In this document: piece after piece, positions 22,166 through 32,773 of the stretch
Position numbering within the stretch: the first letter of the stretch is position 1
Layout: the number at the start of each line of letters is the position of its first letter
DNA from: Pyrus communis
Taxonomy: Eukaryota > Streptophyta > Magnoliopsida > Rosales > Rosaceae
DNA length: 64,000 nt
Assembly (NCBI RefSeq): GCF_963583255.1
Contig: NC_084810.1
Span: forward strand, 4,123,751-4,187,750
Direction: 5' to 3'
The notes under the pieces: model-generated
Seen by the model: only the letters and a program-made list of their open reading frames with translations
Told to the model about the DNA's origin: nothing
Database searches by the model: none
Program-made: the position numbers and the translations under genes

Positions 22166-23840
22166 GACAATGTTTCTTTTAATTTTTGATAAACTTATAA
22201 GATTTGTAATAATGTGTTTTTAAAATGTTTTTAATTAGAAAATGGATAGACAAACGTATTTGAAGATTCAAAATTTAAAAATTCAAATTTAAAGAATTAA
22301 AAAAAAATGTTTTCAAGGGGAAAAATAGGTCTAATAGAAAATCAAATAAAATTGGACCCAATTCAAAAATAGCTAAATTTTTTGGACCTGGATCAAACTA
22401 CCCCAATTAAAATTAGGGTGACAATGGAGATGGGGTCGAATTTGTCATTTGGTCCTCACAATTGTTTTAACTATTTTTTTACCTTGAAAGATGAACAATG
22501 TCACATTAAATATAGAATATACCACGTATGATATAGAAACGATCATAACCTCAAAGACTTATAACAACATGTCATTCAAATCACCAATATATTCATTGGC
22601 GTTTTGAAATGACAATAATAGGGAACGAGCTTTGCTTTAACAACATGTCATTCAAATCATCAATATATATTCATTTAAAATTTAAACTTACATCAATAAC
22701 GTGTACAAGATACAAATTTTAACAAAATTGTATATGAAACAAATTGACAAAGGTAAAACTAAGGGACACTTAAACAACTGAAAAACTCACGTCACAAAAA
22801 CAATTTCAAGTTTTGAACATCATTGCAGAAAACAACAAGCATTTATCTTAATTCGTATAAGAAGAGTTTGCATATGGTATTCGTTTATTTTTCTAGCTTT
22901 CCTATCAAAGAAACGAGTATGTAATACTCAAATATAGTGCCAACCAACGTGTGAAAGGAATTTTGCCATACGAACACGAAATCGATTTTTAAATTAAAAT
23001 GCAGTCCAAATAAGAATGTGAAAACTCCCATATACACCACATTATACTTTTCAAATCCCAAGAACATGCTAGTAAAAATATATGTTACCACATCTGGTAA
23101 ATTTAATGGTGGTGAAATCCATGCAAGTGTCGGTGTTAGGATGAGAAATTTACAGTGTATCGGGAACACCATTGGATATATCAATTGTCATAATATAATT
23201 GAGTGAATTTTTTATTTAAGTTTCTAACCAATTCTATTACAACACGATGTACCAATCATGTTCCCGATACACTAAAAAATCTCTTGATAATTTAAAAGGG
23301 CCTCTGTACGTGGGAGTTGAGGTGGTAGGCCCTACGCTAAAGCTACAAAACCAAGCCATGCATGGTTGCCCAAAAATGAAACAAACAAGCAAAGCAATTG
23401 TGACACTGTAGCTTCGCAGCTCAATTTGGTAACTCGTAAACAAACGCAATTGGAATTTGGAGAGCAAAAATCTGGCTTTTTGGCTTTCGGCTTTAGGCTT
23501 TCGACTTTCGGCTTTTGACTTTTGGCTTTTGGCTCTCACTTCTCTTCTCAGGGAGAGAAAGTAGTGAGTGAGTGAGAGAAAACAGAGCTCATAAGAGTCG
23601 GTCTAGGAAGCAAATGAGGAGTGGAGCGAGAATGTGGGCGACAAATTTGAGAAAAATATTATTCATAGTGCTCTAGATTTGCACGGTTTGAATTTCAAAA
23701 AAAACCCTACAAAAGATACAGATTTTTTGGTCATAAATTTGCAAATATAAACTCACTCTCTCTCCGGTGTCATCTGATCTGTCTCAGACAAGCAACTGCA
23801 TGTGAGTAAAATCTGAACCTCTCAGATAATCTCTCTTCCT
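22166..23840. other. Spacer upstream of the TIE-type gene
   Basis: No gene recognised. Bases 23465-23532 carry about nine short, imperfect repeats of GGCTTTT/GGCTTTC. The last few hundred bases before 24.2 kb probably contain the promoter and leader of the gene at 24290. Confidence 0.4.
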
Positions 23841-23842
23841 CT

Positions 23843-23849
23843 TCACTCA

Positions 23850-23882
<33 letters not shown>

Positions 23883-23900
23883 CCCCTCTCCCTCTCTCTC
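23843..23900. repeat. CT-rich microsatellite in the presumed leader
   Basis: A (CT)n run with TTT and CCC interruptions lies about 400 bases upstream of the TIE-type start codon. Pyrimidine-rich tracts of this kind are common in plant 5' leaders and core promoters. A regulatory role here is inference. Confidence 0.8.
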
Positions 23901-24263
23901 CTTTGCCTTTTTAATTTTTGTACTTTTTTTTTGCTAAAAACTCGGCTAGGCTTTTGGGTTTTTTCCTCGCCAAACGAGATTTTGGGCAATCTTAAATTCC
24001 TCTCGAGTTTGTTTTCATATCATGGTTTCTTGAAAATCAAAGGTTTGGATCTCTCTCTCTCTCTTCAATCTTTGTTTCTTTGTTTCTTTAAACTTCAAAA
24101 AAAGAAAAGAACCAGAGCAAGCACTACAAAAGCCACAAGAACATGTTCCTCCTCCAACTAAAATCATCATCAAGATCGAGCTTTTCTCCCATAAATTCCC
24201 TTTTCAATTTCTGGGTTTGATCCAAAAGTCCCATAATTGTTTTGTCAACTGTTGTAAAAGTAG

Positions 24264-24281
24264 ATGGAATTATTAACATAG
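24264..24281 (+). promoter_or_regulatory. Five-codon upstream ORF in the TIE-type leader
   Basis: An ATG at 24264 opens a frame of five codons closed by TAG at 24279-24281, ending eight bases before the chosen start codon at 24290 and in a different frame. If the leader includes it, ribosomes would have little room to reinitiate, so it could lower translation. Confidence 0.45.
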
Positions 24282-24289
24282 CAAAAGAA

Positions 24290-26561
24290 ATGGCTCATGA
24301 GGAAGAACAAACCCAAAACACTAGCAATGGAATTATTGGATTGGGAAGCAATAACATCATCAGTAGCAGATCTTCATCCAAAAAAACAAAGCAGAAAAAA
24401 ATGCCACAGAGAGGACTTGGTGTTGCACAGCTTGAGAAAATCAGGCTTGAAGAACAGCAGAAAAAAGCAGCCGCTGCTGCAATTTTGTCCACCACCCCAC
24501 CATCTTCTCTCTCATCACCAACTAAATCTACTTCATCTTCATGTCCTAGTTCGGTTCCGATCAGGCATTTTTATCAGCCTCCCTCTTCAATCCCATTCCC
24601 ATCACTGGATCTGCCTTCTCCAAACTCAATTTTCCAGCCGCCGTTGATTCCACCGGCCCACAGCGGCGTTGATGGTAGAAAGTTAATGATCAGCAGTGGC
24701 ACTGTTCCATTTGGAAAGAGAAATAGTTACAAAAATAATAATACTAATGGTTGTGGGAATGGGAATCATGTTCCCAACTTGTGGAATCCGTGTGAGTTCA
24801 ATGTTCTTGATCATCAAGAGAGTTCTAATCCTGGGTTGGATCCTGGATTGGCATTCAGGTCTAATTTGAATGTGCCTTTTGAGTCCAACAACAACAACCC
24901 CATTTGGGCTATCTCCAATTTTCCAACAAGAACACAGCAATTTCATCAACAGCACCCTCCTCCACCGCTACCACCACCACCATCACCTCCCCCTCCTTCA
25001 ATGGTAACACATTTTTCTACTCTATTTTGTTCATTATTTGTTTCATAAATTTTGTAATTATGTGAAGAAATGATACATGCGAGTTAGGCATATTAAATCA
25101 GGGTAGTGTGCCCTCCTCTCTATAGATTAAAATAGTTTAAAATATCGTCATATCAAAAATTAAAATTTAGTTACATGAAGAAATCACTTTTGATGATGCA
25201 CTTTTCTAATTCTATTTGCTAATGAATTGTTGGGATGTGGAAAATCTTGCAGGTGAATATGTCAACAGCAACTTCAACATCATCTGTACTAAATTTTCAG
25301 ATAGAGCCCCCTTCAAACCAAAGCTATTACAGCAACTATGCTCCTATGTGGCCGGATGAAGAAAAGGTTCGTTCTGTTCACCTCTATAATCAGCCTAGAT
25401 GATTGCTTCTTTTTCCTGAAATATATATATATATCTAATTTTCGCATCTCAAAAATTAAATTTCTCAGTACTTTATTCGCAAATCCTTCTTCCTAGTGGG
25501 AAATAGTCCAACAATTGGGATCTCATTAGAGTTGGAAATCCTATTTCTTATATTGGAATTCAGAAAGAATTTGTATATTTTATTTCAGTTTGTTTTATTT
25601 TGTTGGAATTGAATTTGAATTTGAGTACAGTCGGTTCGGTAATTTTATGAGGCACCTAAGAGATTGGTGTTTCTGCAAACTTAGGCGTAGCAAGCCAAGT
25701 TGCCAATAGCAGTGTCATCTTCCATCTAAGCCTAAACTCTAAATTTCCTCCTCGTAGTTTAGATAAGAAAGAATATCGCTATAATACTTCCATTAATTCT
25801 TGCTATCTTTAATATGTAGTAGATGGTTGGCATGAAGAGGCCCTATCCATTTTCTCTAGAGAATCCATCTGTCCCCTCCATCAACTTCAAGTTCCCTACC
25901 TTTGTTGCTCCACCTATAAGAACAGATGAAGGAACTTCATGTGGGAACAGCTCCCCCTTCAATTTTGATCCAGCAATCAACCCAAATTTCAGGTCACTTT
26001 ATCTCTAATTATCTTCCACTTATTTATAACAAGCACATTATTTTGCTGACTTGGTTTTCCTTTCTTTTGCCCCATATTCAGAGAAGGCCCTTCATGCTCA
26101 AATTCAATTTCAGAGTCGAATTCGAGAAGCAGCATCAAAGAAAATGGGAGTGTCAATGGAGATTTTCTCACCCTAGCCCCTCCTTCAACTAGTTGGACAT
26201 GTCCTAGCCCAAAACTCAAACTCCCCCCATCTTATCTTGCTTTTCATAACCGCGAAGTTCCAGATTTCGAATCATTCCCCTATCAAGTGAGATAAATGAA
26301 CACTTCCCACTTCTCATTTCACTAACTTTGTATTGCATTTTCATTTCATTTTCTAATTTTTTTCATTCATCCGAATCGTTATAGGGGAATAACGCAGATG
26401 ACACATATTACCAGCCTGGACCAAGTATTCCAAATCCACAACAAGCTTTCTACAGCTTCTTCCCACCAGCAAAGTCACAAAATGGTAGGGCAGCAACCAC
26501 TCTAAACAACAATTGTAATGGTGAAGTAGGAGAAAGTGTTGATCTCAATTTGAGGTTATAA
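24290..26561 (+). CDS. TIE/SPEAR-family EAR-motif transcriptional repressor
   Basis: Five exons join in phase: 24290-25003, 25253-25366, 25823-25992, 26082-26286 and 26385-26561, all with GT-AG introns, giving 459 residues. Residues about 38-60 carry the family signature KKMPQRGLGVAQLEKIRLEEQ, shared with SPOROCYTELESS/NOZZLE. The middle is low complexity (Ser, Pro, Asn and a proline run near the end of exon 1). Exon 3 begins MVGMKRPYPFSL, also conserved in the TIE group. The C-terminus ends SVDLNLRL, an EAR motif that recruits TOPLESS-type corepressors. Proteins of this family act in the nucleus and repress CIN-type TCP factors in leaf development, or cell-fate genes in sporocytes. The start was placed at the in-frame ATG 24290; an upstream in-frame extension has no ATG. 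The exact paralogue cannot be told from sequence alone. Confidence 0.9.
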
Positions 26562-27540
26562 AATCCGTTTCTATTTATTGATTAGGCCCTTTCTTGTAGT
26601 ACTTGTTTTCTCTGGAAACCATATTAGAAAGTTCCTTTTTTTTCATGATTCAAATTTAGACTTAGATGGGTCTAAATTTGCATATGTAAGCTTGAGCCTT
26701 GTGAAGGGTGAAAGGTTTGAAAAAAAAAGGGAGATGCAGATTTGTCAGTATGAGTGGTTACAATTGTATTTTTATGAAGCCGACGTGCTTGTGTGCCTTG
26801 GGGTTTTGGGGACTTGTGAGTTATGTTTTGAGTTTGTTTTTGGTTGGGGGATGATAGATGACCGAGGCACTGCAGTTGCTAACAAACTTTTGCATTTGGA
26901 TTGTGGAGGATCTGAACTGATTGTGCTTTGTCCTATCGTCTTTTATGTGGGGTAGGCACATACACTTTCACTATAAATTGTAAGGCTTATTTTTAGCTCC
27001 ATTCCTAGGACTCGATTTTAATTTCATTTTGCTCTCTGTTATTCAAAAGTCGTTACTTTTCTCTTCAAAACTCAAAGTTCGTTTTACTTTACCTCCTGAA
27101 ACCCAAAAGTCGTTCCTATAAAACTAAATTTTCGCTCCACGTTGCTTTAGATCTGTTAATTTCTTATGTGGGTTTGATTTGAGTGTGTCAAGCTAATCAA
27201 TTTTTTTCTTTTTCATCTATTCAACTTCTTTTAAACTTAATATTCTTTAATTGTTAAATGTTAACGTATAATGGAGAATTATAATCAAATTTATTGCACA
27301 TGTGACATAGTCTTATTGAGTGTTAGGTCCCACGTATGTTTCCAAAAGCGACCTGAAAGTCCACAAGTCAAAGTGAGATTAATTTTGAGTTTTAAAGAGT
27401 AAACTGATGACTTTTGAGTTATTATGAAGGATAAAATAAGATCAAAATAAAACTCCATAAAACGTAACTAAAAATAAGCCTAAAATATATTACTAACGTG
27501 TGATGTGAGACTCTGGGCCCATATAGTCTTATATATAAGA
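26562..27540. other. 3' UTR and spacer after the TIE-type gene
   Basis: The first few hundred bases are probably 3' UTR. An open frame at 26578-26955 has no recognisable domain and lies just past the stop, so I treat it as chance. Confidence 0.4.
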
Positions 27541-27542
27541 AA

Positions 27543-27690
27543 GGGATGTGATATCCACACATCCCATTTTACTTCTCACACACTTTTTTAAATTTTTGCC
27601 GTCGGATCAGATGAATTGAAGAAGATCAACGGACAAAAATTATCAAGAGGTGTGTGAAAAGTAAAATGGGATGTATGGATAGCACACCCC
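27543..27690. mobile_element. Short MITE with terminal inverted repeats
   Basis: The left end (GGGATGTGATATCCACACATCC) mirrors the right end (GGGATGTATGGATAGCACACC) around an AATTGAAGAAGATCAA centre. Related elements lie at 50512-50812, 53208-53509 and 63153-63306, so this is a small local family. Confidence 0.7.
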
Positions 27691-28084
27691 TGTTAGCATC
27701 AGTCTCACGCAACTAATTTTGACCGTTGATATTTGTATGTTCCATTCATGCATATACAATTGTAATGGCATTTTTAGAAAACTAATACGATCAAATTACT
27801 CAGCCATCACAAAGACTCTCTTGCACTCTTCATACACTTAGCGACGAGGGTTTCGAACGCGTAATGATTGATTCTCTTGTCTGAACCGCGTCATTATTCT
27901 CTGTCTAAGTAATTTCCTTCTACCTACTTTTATTCGTTTCAAATCTCAACCATCTTGTTGGATTCACACCTCCCACTTTATATACGCGACTAAAATTGGC
28001 GTATTTGGTGGGATGGTGACTAAGCTACATATAGACGATGGTAAGATGAGGTTTGTGAATCTAGAGAGTTGCAAGTTTTTTTTA

Positions 28085-28250
28085 GTACAACGATATATTT
28101 TACATTAAAGGGAGGGTAGAGTTCGGCTAAGCCACACAATGGACAACCTAATTTGGTATCGAATTCGCTATTCACGAGATTCGAACCTAAAACCTTTTAC
28201 TTGAAAATAAAAGGGAATACCACTAGACCGTAGTATTGAGTGGCAGGGTG
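28085..28250 (-). mobile_element. tRNA-derived SINE
   Basis: On the minus strand it starts with an A-box-like GGTCTAGTGGTATTCC (28213-28228) and has a B-box GGTTCGAATCTC (about 28176-28187), the pol III promoter arrangement of a tRNA-derived SINE. Its 3' part contains the TGTGTGGCTTAGCC region shared with copies at 50532, 53231, 56565 and 58725. Confidence 0.7.
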
Positions 28251-28469
28251 TTGTAAGTTTTAAGAATTACAGTTTAGTGCTTTTTTTATTAATAAATTGC
28301 GGGAAACTTTAGTTTGAGTTTGTTGTTAGTTTTGTAGTATCTCTGTAGGAGAGTTGATTAGTCACTAAAGAAGGTTTTGATTCCATTCATGCTCATCATC
28401 ATTGTCTCTTGCAAAATATTGTATTCCTTGAGCTTCATAACTTTTTGGACTGAAGGCAGGGCGCTCAGT

Positions 28470-29255
28470 CGATTATTGCAGAAAGGGGCGTCCTGATCCG
28501 GACAATCGGCTTGTTTAGAGTTCATGGCTGGATGAGACCTGCATGGTATTCTCCGTTCGAGAAATGTCGCTGTTCTTGGTCTTCAGGAGCTTAGGGTTCG
28601 TCAAACCTCAATCGGCGGGGCTTCGTTCTTAGTACCCCAGGGGTATTTTAATGGAGACTTTACGGATTGTGGGATCCTTCTCCAGCATCTAGCCCTAGGA
28701 TTCGTACATCACCAGCAGGATTTCTTCTGGGGTTTACGACGTTTGCCGAGGCCTGAATGATTAGGGATGCTCTGGGGTCCCTTTTTGGAGTCATGGTACT
28801 TATGGTTCCAATTCCAAAGATAGAGATTTGGGTAGAGGGCATTGTCCCGCTTGAGCTTTCTTGGTTCTTCATCTGTCTTTCTATATCTACAAAGTTGGAA
28901 TGGCTCGCAGCATAAGTAGCAGTCTGATTCTTTGTAGTTTTTCGACAGAAGTATTGATCTTGATCAGAGTTTCCCATATTTGGTCCATGGAAGGGGGAGG
29001 TCTTCTGACTAGGCCTCCTCCATCTCTAGGAGCATCCGCCATCCCTAAGGGGTCGTTGTTGGCTCCGAGTTTTGCTGCTGTAGTCGAAGGTAATGGGTTT
29101 GTTACCCTAAGGATAACTGATGCATCAAAGGGAGGGTCTTCTTCGCCATACGGGTTGACATGGTCATTAACTGAACTTTTTTTCGGCTGACATGTTCACT
29201 GGTGGAGTGGTCTAATCGAGAGGAATAGAGGTTTTTTTTCAATGAAAGCACCAAT
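28470..29255 (-). mobile_element. 5' internal region of an LTR retrotransposon, probably gag
   Basis: Read on the minus strand, an LTR end at about 29256 (ending CCAACA) is followed by TTGGTGCTTTCATTG, which looks like a primer-binding site, then by an AT-poor stretch with open segments that read like a degenerate gag. Stops interrupt it and no protease or polymerase follows. It resembles Ty3/gypsy layout, but the family is not certain. Confidence 0.4.
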
Positions 29256-30060
29256 TGTTGGAAACAAATCTGCGCACCTCCGTAAGCAACGGTTGAGCAC
29301 AAATTCATGTACTCCTGAGCAACCTGCAAAACAATAAACAACTCGTAAGCAAACCTTAGGCCGAGGGAGGGGTGTGCCAGCCAAAGGCTCTCCGACAGTC
29401 AAGTTAGCGAATGGATTTTTAGACTCAAGTAGTGGACAAAAGAATTCAAGTGTATAGGTTGCTTTACCGTAGATCTATTCAAGATAGAATCCTCATTCTA
29501 AGTTGAAAGAATCCTAGAGGATATCTAGTAAGCAGATGTTGCATCATCTTAGGAGTGTGATTACTTGTAATGCACACCTATCCCTAGATTGTAAGGAATC
29601 CAAGACTTATAGGATTGATTGTGTCCATATCTGGATCAAATCGTGTGTCTTGCGGAATAAGTGGTTATTTAGCGGAGTCAATTGAACTCCACCTATTGCC
29701 TTGGATTTGCGTCAAATATTCGGATTATCATTGTCCAAGGACTATCATCTATTGGATGGATGAAAGAATTACTGCAAAGATATTATTACTTAAATAATAT
29801 CTTGGGATTATCTCATAATATCCTTGATTTGATATGATTGTATTTCCTTGCTTGATTGTGTTAGTCTTCAATAATGAAGATGTTAAAGATAAGATTTAGT
29901 TATTAACCCTATCTTTAATACCTTTGACTTTTCTCCTTGCCATGAGCATGAGAGTTTGAAGAGATTATAGTCAGCAGCTTAGGTCTTCAAGAGGATTGAA
30001 CTGGGCATGGAATAAATGTGAGTCTTACCAATTTAATAATGGCATTCTTGTCATCTCCAG
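29256..30060 (-). mobile_element. Probable LTR of the same retrotransposon
   Basis: It starts TGTTGG on the plus strand next to the putative primer site. The far end could not be fixed because no second LTR is in the window. It contains no gene. Confidence 0.35.
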
Positions 30061-32770
30061 AATTTGCTGAATTATTTTTAGCTCCACATTTATCGATCAA
30101 ACTTTGAACATAACAGAGAAAGATAGAGAGGAAGAATAGGGGGTGGCTTGGGAAAACTTAAAAAAATTGAATTGTTTAACGAGAAGAAATTGAAAAAAAA
30201 TGAATAAAAAAAACCAAAACAAGCTGAAATCTATTGGTTTAGTTCAGTTTTGGTGGTTAAGAAACCGAACCGAAATAAGTGAACCGACGTCGTTTTACAC
30301 ATGATGAGTCGATATTATACTATATATTTTACCCTATTCTTAATTATAATTTATTGATTATTTTGTGAGAATTTTGATACTTTAAACTATATTTCCAATG
30401 TAGGACATTCGACTTTCTCCTGGGAAAAAAATGAACAAACAGAATAATTTTGGAGTGATTCTATTGGAGGATCTTCGTGTGTCTCTCAACTTGTTCATGT
30501 CAAAGTTTTAGATTTTTCTATCCATCAGTTTATTTATAGCGATTAAATAAAGGAACAACGCTAGTGTTGTCAAAGTGACGTTTTGAGCTTAATTGGGCTT
30601 TTTGGCGTCCAAGATGATGCCTTTTGGGTTTGAGACCTTCTGCATTTGTGTTGGAGACATCTCAAGCTTTAATTTAAGTCGTTTTGGGCTTGTTTGAAGC
30701 CCCGAAGATCCATAAATGTGGGATTCTTTATGACTGGGCATATTTCTCAAAGTTAGAATAGTAATGTATGCTTTAGTTATTTTATTTTGTTGTGTTTCCT
30801 ACTTTTTAGAACACCTTTTTAGCAAGGATTTTATTTTGTAGTAGTATAAATAAGGCGTTTTAGCCATTAGGGTTTTTTTTGGAGAAAAGAACGCATTACT
30901 TTAGAGAATTCGACTTAGAGAGCTTTTGGTTATTTACAAGGTATTTTTTATCCTTGTTTTTAATAATATTTTGTTTTATGATTGTTCGTAACTAATTCTT
31001 TTTGTTAGGGTAAGGCCACGAGCCTTAGCAAGAATATGTAGTTTTTTTCAATTTTCTTATGATATTATGCATGCAGGTTTGAATTATTAATTACCGTGTT
31101 TAAGCTATATATTTATCTTGATACTTGATCACCATTAGGATATTTACAAAAGTAATTTGATGCAATTTTGGTCGGAGGTTGGTCCCTGAACTTGACGATA
31201 GCTTCTTGTGGTTAATATGTGCAAGTTCACTTAGGATGAATATCACGTCTTAAGAGTTGCATGATTTTTAAGTCATGAATGTTTAGATTTGATCTGAATA
31301 CCGCACAAGTTGCATGTTTGACATACACTCTATGTTGGGGGTCCAAGTAGGCATACTTTAGGAAAACCTAACCTTCAAAATATGCATGTGTAAGTCATAA
31401 GTAGATGGAAAAACTACGAAGGATTGTTAAGGTGACGGCGGAACCCTAATGGAGAACGACATTGCTAGAGTTATTTAATTATTTCTATTAGATTACGTTT
31501 ATAATATTTTAGGTCATAAAATCACCTTTTTCTCAATCTTTGTTTTAAATAATTAATTAAGATTTAGTTTGACATAAATTATTCAACCAATACCTATGGA
31601 AAACGACCTTGCTAGAGTTGTTATACTACGATTATCTTGTACTCTTACAAGTATTTTAAGTGTTTTTATCCCTACTTTTATAGGTGGTAAAAATCCTATC
31701 AACACACTTAAGGCTATTCCCCCTAAGTATAAGCAAACTCTCATTTGAGCTTCAAATGGTTAGAAGTTGAACTTTTGGAACCTGAAACTCGATTTGTAAT
31801 AGATTCCTGCTTTAAAGACTTGTTTGTTTGTTTAGTGGAATACTTATTTTATGATTGTAATGTTAAATTGTGGTTTATCTTTTGGAAGTTTTAACAAAAC
31901 ATTCCTGGTATTGTTCACTTTTAACGAAAAATCACATTTTTACTTTTTCCTAGTATTATTCACTACACCTTTATTTGTCATTTTTCATTAAAACTAAAGT
32001 TTTTTTTTTTTTTTTTTTTACTTTTCGTTAGTTTCACTTTATTTTTTTCATAGTTCATTGAACATGTAAACTCCTAATATGTAAAGTGATTGATTGCTAT
32101 TCGTCAAACTTGAAATCGGATTATCTTTCCCAAATATCTAGATTTTTTTTTTCATTTCTCTCCAACTTTCAAGTGAAAAAAAAAAAAAAAAAAAATCAAA
32201 ACCAAACAGAAATAGGCCAAACCGAATTACTTCTGTTTACTCTTTAAGAAATTAAAAAAACTGAACCAAATAATAACTTCGGTTTTGGCAAAAACTAAAC
32301 CGTATTAAACGGAGCCCACCTGTAAAGAAAGAAAGAAAATGAAGAAATAAGAGAAAGGGGCCAAAGGCCCAAAGACGTTTCCCTACGCGTAGAAAATAAA
32401 TGAAAAAAGTTATAAATTATTACGGCCGGCACGACTTGTTCTCAACACCTGATATTTTCCGCACAGGACAAGTTGGAGACTAAATTGTCAGTCTGTCATT
32501 AATCTTGAGTTTTCTTTGAAAGTTCATCTGAGCATAAACAGGTCATGTTTATAGACATATTACTTATTAAAGGGCTCTGCTCTACCCTTCGAAATTTGGA
32601 CTCACTTGGATGGTTGAACAAAAGGGGCAAAGGCAATGCACTCTTGCATTTATATCTGAGGGGTGCTGTCTGCTGTGTTGCTTGTATTGTCGTGCAAGCT
32701 TCATATCTTCATTACAACTTGTGTGATTAATTGTGTTTCTGGCTCTTGATCCTGATTGTTATTGTTTTTT
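30061..32770. other. AT-rich spacer upstream of the receptor-like protein gene
   Basis: No coding signal or RNA gene recognised. It has several homopolymer runs (for example T near 32000-32018 and A near 32176-32195). The last 200-300 bases likely include the promoter and leader of the gene at 32774. Confidence 0.4.
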
Positions 32771-32773
32771 AAG

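Noticed and set aside
26578..26955. 125-codon open frame after the TIE-type gene
   Set aside because: It starts inside the likely 3' UTR and has no recognisable domain.
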